64,000 nucleotides of DNA from Capitella teleta (Eukaryota; Annelida; Polychaeta; Capitellidae). Shown here piece by piece: positions 48,800 to 64,000 of the stretch. The stretch's first letter is position 1. Each line of letters opens with the position of its first letter. The stretch lies in NCBI GenBank assembly GCA_000328365.1, contig KB301107.1, positions 35,750 through 99,749 on the forward strand, in the 5' to 3' direction. Position numbers and translations under genes: made by a program. The notes under the pieces were generated by a model. It made no database searches. It was not told the origin of the DNA and saw only the letters and a program-made list of their open reading frames with translations.

Positions 48800-50297
48800 A
48801 ACGATATTTTGAAGTTTTATTAAGTGGTGATATTCAGGCGTTGTTGCTACAACAAAATTAAATGAGGTGCACAATGAATTTGCGATATATTCTATGGTGA
48901 TGCTCCTGAACTCTAAAGGTCGTTGTTGCCAGGCTCCAGTTATAAAAACAGGAACTTTATTTTGGTAGGATTTGATTGGAAGGAAGGTGCAGTATTAGGT
49001 TCAACTATAAAAACTGTCACAAGAATCTTGTATTTAATCCGTTAATCGATAACTTTACAATTTTTATATACATAGATGTTCTATCAGGCTCTTTAAAATT
49101 TCGGTTTGTACTCTTAGTCTAATAAATTAGTCCAGTATAAGGAAATCATATATTTAACACCAAATAACAGTATCAATTCACTTATTGGAACCATGCATAT
49201 TTGAGCAGCTAATAAAGGAAGAAGTTTATCTCATCTGCTCATTATCAAGAATGCCTTAGCTTCATGTTTTCCAAATACATAGGGCTTCATGTTTTCCAAA
49301 TACATAAGGCTTTCAAAGTTGTTGATGCCATCAGAGTACGTCGTCTGTGTATGACAAAGCTCGGCAGTCCATATGGTCTATGTGGCATCTGACATTAGTT
49401 GATGAGAGGCACACAAGGAACGCATCCAGGTACACTCAGAAAAGTACAGGGCTAGTTCACCCTGCTTCACTTCATTCGAACAATCAAACATTTGAGATCT
49501 TGTTCCATTCCATCGTACAGTTGAAGCTCGCTATTACGAACTTGGATATATATATTCATTTGTATTGCGTTTAGAGCACTTGTATTTTACGCAATATAAA
49601 ACAACAACAACAAAATAATTTTATTATATAGAACTTCCGGTTATATAGAACTAATTTTGGGATCATGGCCAGATCCTTATCTTGTAAAATTACAGATTCA
49701 TCAGACAATATGAACTCTGCGCTGTTCAAACTTTTGGTTAATACGAACCAAATATCCAGTCCCCTGAGCAGAAATGACTCCTGTTATTATAAACTCACAA
49801 TAGGAAAGTTCTAAAATATCCACTCATCAAGCCATTGTTGACTGGTTGCAAGTCAATTCCTTGCTTGCATCACTGCATCAGGTGTTACTCAATGTCTTGC
49901 TCTAACATAGAATCGATGATGCAATTATATTTTCTTGTGAGCACAAAATCCGACGGCGAGTTCTGGGACCATAGGCGATTTTTGCCAGAACCGGTGCTCC
50001 AGAAAATGACCCAGATTCTAGGCAGCTGGAGTTGGAACCCAGAACTCTGTGCATCCATATATTTTATGGGCATCAATTGGTGCTCATGAGTTGAGTTTTG
50101 ACAAAAATTTCCTTGTGCAAAAAGTGCAGTTGCTAAACTTTTTGTTATTCAAGTCCAATTTTCACAAGAGAGGTATGACATGTAATATATTTTACATCCA
50201 CTTGTAAACAAGAACAAGCATAAATATAAAAGGAGAAAGATCGAAGAGAAAATCAAGAATTGTTTAAATAGTAATATGCACAGAGTGTGATGTCCTA
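48800..50297. other. AT-rich spacer, no gene seen
   Basis: Open frames at 49347-49574 and 49835-50089 are short and lack splice context. A short direct repeat of CTTCATGTTTTCCAAATACA occurs twice at about 49261 and 49287. Confidence 0.55.
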
Positions 50298-50767
50298 TTA
50301 AAGGGAGGGAGAACTGGTTAAAAATTGACTTTGAGTCGTTATTTGATGCACCAAAAAAGATTCCTATGCCTGGCCCAGACAAGAAATATCATCGCTAACG
50401 ATTTCGCCTCATCCTGAAACAGTAAAAAGGTCAGCCAGAGTGCACCACGCATGCGCTTTCGTTTCGTAAACAACAAAGATGTCCTTTTATGGCGAAGATG
50501 CTCTGCTCTGATTGGCTGAAATCAATAGCTTCACGAGGGGAACGGAACCAATCAGCCATCAGCCAAACCAAGCCATCAGCTGACGTTTGCCTCCTATACT
50601 TCGCAATGGAAGCCATTCTCCCATAGGCGCAATGCTAACCCCGATATTTGGAATGCATTATTTCCTTACGCTTGCATCCAGGCATGGTGTTTTTGGCACG
50701 GAATGCTATCAATTGGTGCTATGAGTCAATAGAACATCACTTAAAATTTAGTTCCCCATCCCTTTAA
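50298..50767 (+). mobile_element. TTAA-flanked MITE, copy 2 (internally deleted)
   Basis: Has the same ends and orientation as copy 1 and is flanked by TTAA (50298-50301, 50764-50767). It is 470 bases long; about 240 bases present in copy 1 after CTAACGATTTCG are missing. The rest is nearly identical to copy 1, including the 61-codon frame (50431-50616, minus). Confidence 0.9.
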
Positions 50768-51390
50768 GATTCAGGTTTAAAGCTTTTTCATTTTATTTCT
50801 ACATTCGACAAGGTTTGTTTCCAGGGATTCTGGTCAGATTAATGAGAAAGCCGGCGGATATACAAATTCGACTCAGCTTGGGTCCCTATATGGGGTCACT
50901 ATGGACAGGTCCGAGGCGGCTGCAAAATATATGGCTGGCTTACTAGTGTTTTACCTTGTTTATCATCATCTATTTATTCAACTCAATGCCACGCCAACGT
51001 CGCCGCAATAAGAGTTTATAATTTGATTATTGTTAGTTGTTCTTCAAAAAAGTTCATGATTTTATGAGTCTGTTGTCAACACATTTGCACAACAGTAGTG
51101 AGTAGTGACAACATTGTCAACAGTCAAGTCTGTGACTTAATCAAGTCGCCAGTCAGAGTCCAGTTGTTGTAGACTGAGGCAGTGTTAGGCTACTACATGT
51201 ACCAGTGACAGTGTACTAGGGGCCTACTAGTTATATGTATGATGCATACTTATAATTATACATTTTGATGATGCAGCAGGAGCATTGTTGAGTGTCATGC
51301 ATTAATATATTTGAATAATGTTGTTGTTTGAACTGTTCATTACATTTATAAGTATGTGTATAATGTATAGTATTCTTTATACCTCAACAG

Positions 51391-51970
51391 CCATCCAAAC
51401 TACTTCGACTGGAAGGTGGCCCTAAAACCATCAAATATTAAAGAAGTAACAATCAACGAAAGAAACAAGAGAAATGCCAGGCCCACAAGACTGTTCAAAT
51501 CTGATCACCAACTGAGCGTCATCAGTGGCGAAGCAGTGTTGGTGAGGTTCCGTGAGGAACACCAGGAAACATACATGTATGCCACTGAAGACACCTGCCA
51601 GATATATCAAGAGAATGGTGCTTTTCTTCTCTTGATTTCTCAATTCATTTTTACCACTGTTATTACTTTTTTTTCCTTTTCTTTCTATGTTAAGGTTGAT
51701 GCATATAATTGCGTTTGGAGTAAATGATATATATTATGATGTACATGTTTTATATAACCCAGACAAGACAATTGTTCATGGATAACAGGTTGGAATATTT
51801 ACTTATGCTGGGGGAGGATTTGGATGATGCCCATCAATGTGACAGCACAAGATGTCCACACATCATTTCAGATAGAATTCCCATCATTCTTGCTGTCGGG
51901 GATGTTGCATGCCTATCCACATCTTCAACGCCTTCAACTTCTGGGGGCCGATTCCAGAAAGAAACTTAAC
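51391..51970 (+). CDS. Possible exons of an unrecognised gene (doubtful)
   Basis: A good acceptor (ACCTCAACAG, 51381-51390) opens a frame reading NYFDWKVALKPSNIKEVTIN, RLFKSDHQLSVISGEAVLV and EEHQETYMYATEDTCQIY up to about 51620. A second frame with coding-like use (51760-51890) contains NRLEYLLMLGEDLDDAH. No family is recognised. The region ends against a MITE (51949). It could be a decayed gene or part of an unknown transposon. Confidence 0.25.
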
Positions 51971-52311
51971 TTTGGGACTTAAGTTAAGCCCTCAGGGCGT
52001 TAAGTTAAGTTTTCAGGTTAAGTCGATTTCACAAACGCATTTTTGCTGAACTTAACTTAAGTAGCGTAAACCGGATTTGGCTATCTGCCAAGGAATGTAT
52101 AACACATGACAGGAAACTTGATCAGTGGTAAACGAACCTTGCAACATGACTTTTTTTAACTGTTTATGATTTTTCCAAAACTTTATTGAAAACGAAAGCA
52201 TCACAAACGCAAAATGCGAGTGTATAGCGTTGTTGATTCCTAATCATAATGCAACAAGTGCACTTTTTCCGCTTTACAATCATAACGTTTTTTTTTTTTT
52301 TCATAACGCTT

Positions 52312-52346
<35 letters not shown>

Positions 52347-52545
52347 TTTTTTTTTTTTTTTTTCATGACGCTTTCCAAAGCATTGCTCTTGTCTGGAAGG
52401 CTCCTTCTAGGTGTTGACACAATAGCATTAATCCGGCGTCTTCTGATCGGCGCCATCTTGAATTCACTAAGTTTGATTTAAGTCAGGTGGAGAGGTCACT
52501 TAAGTTTTGCAGGGTCTAAAGGACTTAAGTTTGTTTCTGAAATCG
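51949..52545. mobile_element. MITE with TTAAG-rich inverted ends
   Basis: The left end CGATTCCAGAAAGAAACTTA (51949-51968) matches the inverted right end CGATTTCAGAAACAAACTTA (read from 52545 down) with two mismatches. Both ends continue into many AACTTAAG motifs. The centre contains a T run and a TTTA microsatellite. It is about 600 bases long with no transposase; the superfamily is unknown. Confidence 0.75.
52310..52349. repeat. (TTTA)n microsatellite
   Basis: About nine tandem TTTA units lie inside the MITE and are followed by a T run. Confidence 0.95.
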
Positions 52546-52975
52546 TTTTAGTCAACTTAATGTCTACTATTGAGATCTTTTGTATTGTTTCACATACTCG
52601 ATCAAGCCAATTTCCAAAATATCAATTTTTTTTTCTAGCTTTGGAATTTTCATACTTGCTTCATTTCATTTTTGTTCTGTTATAGTTCAGTTTTCAAAAT
52701 TGTTGTTTTTGTTTGTTTGTTTGTTTTTTTTTTTGCCTCTGTGAGTGTAATGAGAATGTTCATTTCACACTATTTTCTACCAGTAATTACGATGCATGCA
52801 TATCCACCCTCAAAGCCAAGTTGATGGTGAAGCACTGAGAAGAAACTGCTGAAGGGCACGTGACCTCAGGTAACCTATGAAACAAAACAGGAATGTACTC
52901 AAATGCAGGCTTGGCGATAAATATTATGAGAGAAAAAGTTCTGTAAAAACATCTTCTGAGCAGCATACATAACAC

Positions 52976-53604
52976 TTAAAGGGATGGGGAACTGAATTTT
53001 AAGTGATGTTGTATTGACTCATAGCACCAATTGATAGCATTCCGTGCCAAGAACAACATGCCTGGATGCAAGCGTAAGGAAATAATGCATTCCGAATATC
53101 AGGGTTAGGATTGCGCCAATGAGAGAATGGCTTCCATTACGAAGAATAGGAGGCAAATGTCAGCTGAGAGCTTGCCGTGATTGGTCCCGTTCCCCTCGTA
53201 AAGCTATCGATTTCAGCCAATCAGAGCAATCCATCTTTGCCATAAAAGGACATCTTTGTTGTTTACGAAACGAAAGTGCATGCGTTGTGCACTCTGGCTG
53301 ACCTTTTTACTGTTTCAGGATGAGAAACCATGGTAGGTGTCCTAGAAAATCGCTTGTTAAAATAAGAAAAAAAATATCTAGATGTTTAATCGCAGGACAC
53401 GCTGATATGACTAGGCCCATTTTAAAAGATTGGGAACTCGGTGTTTCATCACAGCGTCTGACGTCACGCCTAATTAGCAATATATCTCCTGAGAAATCGT
53501 TAGCAATGATCGATATTCCTTGTGTGGGCCAGGCATAGGAATCATTTTTGGTGCATCAAATAACGACTCAAAGTCCATTTTTAACCAGTTCTCCCTCCCT
53601 TTAA
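52976..53604 (-). mobile_element. TTAA-flanked MITE, copy 3 (inverted)
   Basis: Lies in the opposite orientation to copies 1 and 2. It starts TTAAAGGGATGGGGAACTGA and ends with the inverse of TTAAAGGGAGGGAGAACTGG, with TTAA at both flanks. It is 629 bases long and somewhat more diverged, with the region deleted from copy 2 largely present. The conserved frame is on the plus strand here (53119-53301) and keeps AIDFSQSEQSIFA and LRNESACVVHSG. Confidence 0.9.
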
Positions 53605-53829
53605 TATGACAGAAAAGAATATAAATTGCGATCATATTTCACAACCATGCCTGAAAACACGGTTATCACAACATGGACAGAGAGCACGTTGAAAATCATT
53701 ATTTCGAACTTATTAAGCTGTGTAGAAATCAAAAATGGCGCAGATAATTTCTATGATTTATTTAGAATTAAAATCCAACTGCAACTTTGTCTACTCATCT
53801 AGTGAATCGAAAAATAACAAACAAAAACA

Positions 53830-54124
53830 TACTACCCCTCGAATTCTATCATGACCTGTCAAAATCTATCATCTGCTATATAATTGGTTTGAATTTGAAG
53901 CAAGCTGGAAATATGAAGCCAGCTTTGTATTCTGCAGCCATATTAGACCTTCTGAAAGTGTCATGTCTATCTGGCAATACTACCCCTCGAATTCTATCAT
54001 GACCTGTCAAAATCTATCATCTGCTATAATTGGTTTGAATTTGAAGCAAGCTGGAAATATGAAGCCGGCTTTGTATTCTGCAGCCATAATAGACCTTCTG
54101 AAAGTGCCATGTCTATCTGGCAAT
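53830..54124. repeat. Two-copy tandem duplication, ~148-bp unit
   Basis: TACTACCCCTCGAATTCTAT begins both 53830-53977 and 53978-54124. The copies differ by a two-base TA deletion and a few substitutions, so the duplication is young. It lies just upstream of the MIB1 start. Confidence 0.95.
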
Positions 54125-54381
54125 TTGATCCCCCAGTTGGATTAAATCCCCTATCTCTGAATTGCAAGTCCAATTATCTATCACTGAGATATGTTGGTAA
54201 AGCTTTTTTTAGTAAAACGTGTTCTACAAGTAAACCAGACTGAAATCTGACAGAAAGTAGCAGAGCACAACACAGCAACCCTGAGATTAAAATTGTGAGG
54301 TGTATCACTACTGAACAGTAAGTGCGTACCTCTAGCACACGATGGTATCCCATTGTTGTGTCTAAAAATAACCTGGGGTAG

Positions 54382-58175
<3,794 letters not shown>

Positions 58176-60976
58176 GTCAGTCACCTAGATGCACTTAGGG
58201 TAGGGCTTCATAGAAGGCAAACAATGCTCTTAGAGGGGGGGGGGTTGATGAACAGGTGCATGTGGATGGTCATCAGGACAGAATGGATATCAGGTTTGAG
58301 GATTTCATTTTCATTTTTTGTTCTTGTGATGTCGTTGCTTGTAATTAACTTGTGTTAGTTTGCATGGTGTGTGATTCGGGTGCATGTTTGTTCCTGGAGT
58401 CTTTTGGGAGAATGGTGTCTGAAGCCCAATGAATTTGATTATGAACCTACCAGATTTTTTTTTTCAGTGGGGATTTTTGTAAATGCAATTTTCTGTGGGT
58501 TCATGCAGATCTATGCATCTTGCAAGGTAGGCCACTATTCCCACTCAAAGACCAAACTAGGATTATTCTGCATTGATGGTTCATTATTGATGCAGCACTG
58601 CAAATCATCCCAAATGGAACATCTCTAATTCAACTGTTCAATTGACATCTGCATGTGGTTGCTGGTAATTCCCAAATGAATAAGAATGCTGCGTTGTGCA
58701 ACCAGCACCCTCCCCCCTTTGTAACTGTTAGTTCAAATAGCATCATGGCTTTTATTTTTAATGTCCTGCCATCTTGCTCTTCAATATTGTTTGGCTCAGG
58801 CGGATCAACGAACAGGGTCCTTTCTTGAATGATAATCCTCTTGCGCCCTCAAGTCAACTTAAGCGGACCTCTGTTCATTTTGTTATGTCTTTAGATCAAT
58901 GGCTTTTGTGAGTGATGAGAGACCAATGTTGGGAAATTCAGTCAGCTATGAATAATATTAAAAGACAAATTGAAATACGTCTTTCTTTCTCAGGCAGAAA
59001 TCGCAGAATAGTTTGAAACGAGATGAGTTTCTTTTGTGAGAACTGCTGAAAGATCTGCTCACTCGACGGCTCTCATTGTTAACAATAGGATTAGGAGAGT
59101 TACTTTCATGACATCACTACAGTGTTTTTAATCCTCAAATTCGATGCATGAATCAGCCTTGCCCACAGCAAGCGTATTGTCTAAAACAAGTCATTTAAAA
59201 GACCTCTTTGTCTATTGGGATGCATCCTCTATCATCCGTTACTAAAACAATCAGAACTATTCTTGAACTATTCCTAAGTTGAGACGTCCTGACGTTCACA
59301 CTGACCCATATCCATTTATATCCATTACCAAAACACTTTAGTTTTGTTGAATTATCAACGTTAATGAATTATGATCGTGATTTTGGCCCGTTCTTTCACA
59401 GACATAGAAAACAGACTTTTTTTTTTTTTTTCAGACAACATTCGTTGTCAATGAAGAATATTTTTTTTTGGCTTGTTTTGTATTAGAAAATTATGTTTGC
59501 CAACATCCCTAAAAGAGTGTTTTTTTAAAGACAATTTGAGCCCATGTTTATTTAGGAGTCACCCCGCCAGAGTAGATTCATTAGGCATCCTCGCTACGTC
59601 AAGAATCAGGCGTGTTGTGCAGAATTCAGTTTCAGATTCAGTCTTCTTGTTGCCCTTGCTCTCCTTCTTCCCTTTCCATCTCTGTTCTTTGTGATAATTT
59701 TCTCAAAATGCTACTTCTGCGTGAGAGGAAGTTCTTAGCCGTAGTTTCCATTTTTGATTCATTTGATTCATTTTTGATCTTTTTTTTCTTTCTTGATACA
59801 TTGTACAATGTATAAATTGATTTATCAATATTCCGAACTGAGATTTTCACTCTGAATCATTGCATAATTGTCTAAATTCTGTATTTGATGCACTTCTGAC
59901 TTTGACCTCCTGTGAGGTCAACGGCAGCACTGTTGTCTGTTGCTATTCAACTGCGGTTTCCCCTGATTCCGAACGTATTTATTTTGGAATACGGCAATCC
60001 GCTCTCCTTTGCTTCAATTGCGCTCTTGTAATTGAACCTTCATAGAACCTTTTTTCGTCCATTCAAAATCGTTATCTGTGTTAAAACAGAATAATTTAAA
60101 TCGAATTTCAATGTGAGATGTTTATTTCCACTCAAACACAATCCCTTGTTCATTCGCCGGAATCCTTAGCTGCGTATCATAACGGCCTGTTCCTCCGGCC
60201 TCATCGACTTCATGGCACTCATGGATCATAACGCACCCTATTGCCCATAAAATATAACTAAGTTGCATAAGGATGCGCGAAATTGAGCGCATCCCGCAGT
60301 TGCTTTCATTTGATGCCTGACAATATAGCCATGCATGCGATGGCCTCCGCGACCGGCGCTCGCTTCATCATAACTCCGCTGAATGGCGCCACTGCTTTGT
60401 GCTGGGCCGAGGGGCTCGCATTTGTCATCGCGCCGGACTTTATTAGGAAATCCTGACACGGGCGGAATGTGCGTGGATTTGTCGCCGGTGCTCTCGCGTC
60501 GCACAGTGGCGCCGTCGAGGTCGCCAGATAAGCCCGCGCAATATGCGACCGTGGCGCCTGCTCGCCCTCCTACCCCTCCGCTCGATCTGGTTACCATGGC
60601 GACCGCGTGTAACCTTAGCAACATTGCGAAGCGTGGCGTTGGAGCCGTAAAGATGGGATCAATGGACGGCGAAGAGGCCGACATTCCTGCACGCGGCTGT
60701 TTGACCGGCACCCCCTCCCCTCCCTCCCTCTGTTCCGTCCCTCTTCGACCCAATGCTCCTCTCTCCCGGGACTACTCTGCGGGAAGAAGCGGTCGCAACA
60801 CTCGCGGATGCCATGCGTTTTATAGACGTTATATAATGAAGAAACCGACCGTAAAAATTAGAGATCTCAATCTGGGTTTTCCGTTATCTCTCCAAGACGC
60901 TCCCAAAATGGGAGAGACAAGAAAAAAACAAAAACAAAAAACAATTCTCAGTCTTTTTTTCTTCTTTATTTTTGGC

Positions 60977-61007
<31 letters not shown>

Positions 61008-64000
61008 CTCGCTTCTGTTTCTCCCATACAATGTGTAAAAACGAAAAAGCGAATTTTGTGTTATTTTGTGTTATTTTTGGTTAGTGTCGAACTCTGAGCC
61101 AGCGGTGGGACAGTGGAAGGAGGGGTTAGGGGCAAAAGAGGGCTTAAGCACCCTGATGGAACTGCGGGATCAACCGGGATCCGATTCTGGATTGCCGTGA
61201 ATAATAAAATACATGCCCTCCCCCACCCCCTCTCGATCCACGACGAAGCACTGGAAAGGGAAAAAATCACGTATCATCGGGGAATACTCTCTCAAAACCA
61301 ACACGGGATTTTGCGTTGCCACGCCAACGGAAATCACCCTTCAATATTCGGGAAGGGGGGTGGTCCCCTTCCTCCCCCCTTTGCTAGCCCTCCGTCGGGA
61401 GAGGGCGAAGGGAGGGGGGATGGGGTGCGCGGGATGATGCGAATCCCGTCGTCCGGGCGCTATACCCTAGTGGCCCGTGAGTTAGTGGCCCCACGTATTC
61501 CTAGTTCAACAGTTTCGCGTGCGTTGAATTTCCTGCCGTGCAGGGGCCATAAGCAGTCGCCAGATGGGCTTGCTTTTCAGCGTCCCGTTTCGTCAGGGTT
61601 CCTCCTCTTTTTTTTCGGTTTTTCCCTTCTTCATATTATTGATCGCAAGGCGCAATGCGCAATGAGGTCTGTTGGTCAAAACTTATTACAATGTTTGTAA
61701 TGGCGTGCGTGCTTCCTGTTGCTGCTGCGGCTGCTGTTGCCGATGTCAAATCCCGCTATCCATAATCGGGTTACCACGGCAACGACCTTGCCCTCGTTGT
61801 CATGGAGATTAGCGCGGCCAATCAGCACGGCTGTCAGCGCGGAGGGCGCCGGCTTTTGTCTTGCTTTGATCCTTGCGTGGATCTTAAGTGAGGCGGCCGT
61901 GTCCGAGAGGCGCCTCTGTCGGATTCGCTGCGTCTTCGTGCGACGACCGATCCGATGACGTCGATCGCAGTTCTCTGTGCTGCGATTCAAAGCAGCTAAT
62001 CATGGAATGCATACATATCTTGTTTTGGGGTAAAATCTGATGATTATGTATCAACTTATAACATCTGCAACTTGTAACAACCGCAGATCTACAATTGGGT
62101 CTGTGAGGGGGAAAAAATCCGTAAATCCCAGAGTCATCACACATAATTGAATAATAAATCAAAACGGAACGTAGTTACATCTGAGACATGGGGCTTTATT
62201 TTGAATATTTTGATTCGTGATGTTCAATATTTCGCGCTCAATCTTTTGACTGTGTGCTTGTATAAATGGCGTGTTGTGCTCAATACTAGATTGACCTGCG
62301 ATTGACCTCAATCGTTATGGATGCTCGTGCAACGCCAGTGTTTGCTTCGTGGCTGCTTTTACATATGATAATATGTACAAGGACAATTATGCTGTTTTCA
62401 CATAGCAATATCAGTGGGGGATTAAGTACCGTGAATATGATGTTTCGTTTGGAAGCCACAGTGCTCTCACTTCGCCCATTCTAACATCTCTGTCGGCCCA
62501 TGTGTGCAGTGCTAGACTGCTTCTTGAGCGAGACGTATTGCTGTGATGTACTCTTCGTTCTTCTGGTGACGGCTGCTCCTCTGAATAGTAATCAGGTCGA
62601 ACAACCAACGCCCGCTTCGGGTGTTTCCGGAAAGTGTCGGGCTTTTATTGCCCTCAAATTGAACCGCGCGTGGGCCAAGATACCATGGACGTCCATCGGT
62701 GTGCCTGTGCTTCATTATGGTCTGTTGTGAGAATAAAAGCCAATAGCAACAAGCGTGAATGTGCTTGACATTCGGCAATGGGGCTTTTATGCGATGCCTC
62801 TTACTGGGTTTCCTGCATAGTACGCTGTATTTATACAGAAACAAGCGGAGAATAGCTCAGAGAATGCTAAGAAACCGAGGCTTCCAACCGTTATGTAATC
62901 ACGTAATTTCTTATGATAGACACCCTCGAGTGATCGATCACCTTCGACTTGTGCCACCATATCCCCCTCCCCTGTCACTTGAGAGGGGGGGGGGTGTCTG
63001 GCAGCAGCGAAATGGACGGTGGTGGACGACGACGGCGTTTCTGGCGATGCTTATTGATACAAACGACCCTGGGGCCGGCGCCAGGCCCGGATTTCCTCGA
63101 CATTTAGTGGCCGCGCTCCTGCATCCATGATCCGATCGACTCGCGAAGAATCCTCGATTTTTCTTCCTTCGTTTCCCTCGGCGTGAGAGAACGGGGGCGG
63201 CTGGGGAGGCGGGGGCAGGTGTCCGAGCGAGATATCCACTCCGCGCCTCATGCAACATGCATGACGCCAGTCACACTCACCTCGTCAGCGTCGTCCTGGT
63301 GTCGAGGTGGATGACATGGACATTGTAGCGAGTGGCGCGCACCCACAGCTGGTTGAAGGGGACCAAATGAACCGCAAGCAGCGCACAATTTGACCCAGTT
63401 TCAACCAGCTACGGCGTGCGCTACGATCAGACTGCGGCGCTTGATCTTCTGCACCCTGTGTATGTAAAAAGGGCATGTACACTCGGTTATATCATCGTGT
63501 GAGCAGAAGCAAAAACAACTTCTTCTTCTTCTGCGTCGATCAGGTGTTCTCGACCGAAATACCTGAGCGGCTGCTGCAACAACAGCATACCTCCCTCTCC
63601 GCGCCTCCTCGCCCTCCTCATCCTACGCAGCACTTTCTATAAACTATGTTGCGCAACAAGCTGTACCGATTACAATACTCGGGTTCTCCATCGTTGTTGA
63701 TATTACCGTGCATGCTATAAAGGAAGAAGGCCCTGTGCATATCCACTCTCATCGCTCTCAATGCGTTCACTTGTTACAGATGAAATCGACGCATAACTTT
63801 TTTTTGTATGGTGCTTGAAACAGCTTTGGATGAGCGACCTCTGTGTTAATAACTTGGGGTCTATATGCTGTATATCATGTAATATGAAGTATAAAAGGGT
63901 CCCGGGTCATCTCGCAGTGTGCGTGTTGAAGCGGTATTCCTGAGGCCCCCTGCCCCCTGCCGATGTTATTTCCAATAAATTACCCCGAAATGATATTTGA
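58176..64000 (+). other. MIB1 intron 12 (runs off the window)
   Basis: After the donor at 58176 I find no exon resembling the next MIB1 ankyrin repeats, so the intron is at least 5.8 kb. It has an AT-rich half (58.2-60.2 kb), a GC/CpG-rich tract (about 60240-63300) with RFX-like X-boxes, and TATA-like boxes near 63716 and 63890. A nested gene or alternative promoter is possible but not shown. Confidence 0.65.
60240..61560. other. GC- and CpG-rich tract (CpG-island-like)
   Basis: Visibly richer in GCGC, CCGG and CG dinucleotides than the rest of the window, which is AT-rich. It gives rise to long overlapping open frames on both strands (60238-60753 minus, 60383-61084 plus, 61113-61700 plus) that disagree with each other and end in T-run low complexity. 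I read these as composition artefacts. It contains an X-box-like site (60590-60603). Confidence 0.5.

Noticed and set aside
60238-61700. Long overlapping open frames of 171, 233 and 195 residues
   Set aside because: They lie in a GC-rich tract where stops are rare. They overlap on both strands, run into T-run low complexity and show no domain. Composition explains them.
63281-63420. Minus-strand frame VPFNQLWVRATRYNVHV ending at a GTGAGT donor
   Set aside because: It is a single exon-like frame of about 40 residues. I could not place it in a family, and a short upstream motif resembling an aspartic-protease core is too brief to call a retroelement scrap.

Overview
The window looks like nuclear DNA of an intron-rich, non-vertebrate animal. 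Protein genes are split into many short exons by introns that are often only 50-60 bases long with GT..AG borders. Between the genes lie AT-rich spacers full of small inverted-repeat transposons, LINE scraps and microsatellites. A DHCR24 gene argues for an animal that makes or modifies sterols, unlike insects and nematodes. A full UHRF1 gene argues for maintenance CpG methylation. A marine invertebrate (lophotrochozoan, cnidarian or basal deuterostome) is the likeliest source; I cannot fix the phylum. A 50-base N gap at 10942-10991 shows that this is a draft scaffold.

Layout from left to right. 1-6.9 kb is spacer with a MITE and a LINE relic. 6.9-10.8 kb carries a complete 9-exon plus-strand gene for a KY/hillarin-type transglutaminase-fold protein whose C-terminus reads like the microtubule-binding tip of the dynein stalk; this is the most striking find. 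11.6-13.4 kb is a transposon graveyard (pogo/Tigger relic, two LINE fragments, a SINE-like insertion with target-site duplication). 13.6-14.2 kb holds an unrecognised 199-residue open frame. 17.6-24.4 kb (minus) is DHCR24, head-to-head with UHRF1 (24.7-31.6 kb, plus) across a 349-base shared promoter with ETS, E2F and YY1-like sites. 31.6-37.2 kb is spacer. 37.2-44.6 kb (minus) is the ortholog of CABLES1/2. 44.6-54 kb holds three copies of a TTAA-flanked MITE, other repeats and part of an unrecognised spliced minus-strand gene (46.2-46.9 kb). 54.45 kb to the right edge is the 5' part of MIB1 (mind bomb), which breaks off inside its ankyrin repeats. The last 5.8 kb is apparently intron and includes a GC- and CpG-rich tract.

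The five well-supported genes do not form one pathway. They cover sterol synthesis (DHCR24), methylation inheritance and ubiquitin ligation (UHRF1), cell-cycle/kinase adaptor function (CABLES), Notch-ligand ubiquitination (MIB1) and, probably, cytoskeleton (KY fusion). The only clear regulatory coupling is the divergent DHCR24/UHRF1 promoter. All exon models were built by hand from splice signals, phase continuity and remembered family sequences. Phases close exactly for KY (1082 aa), DHCR24 (504 aa), UHRF1 (789 aa) and CABLES (503 aa).
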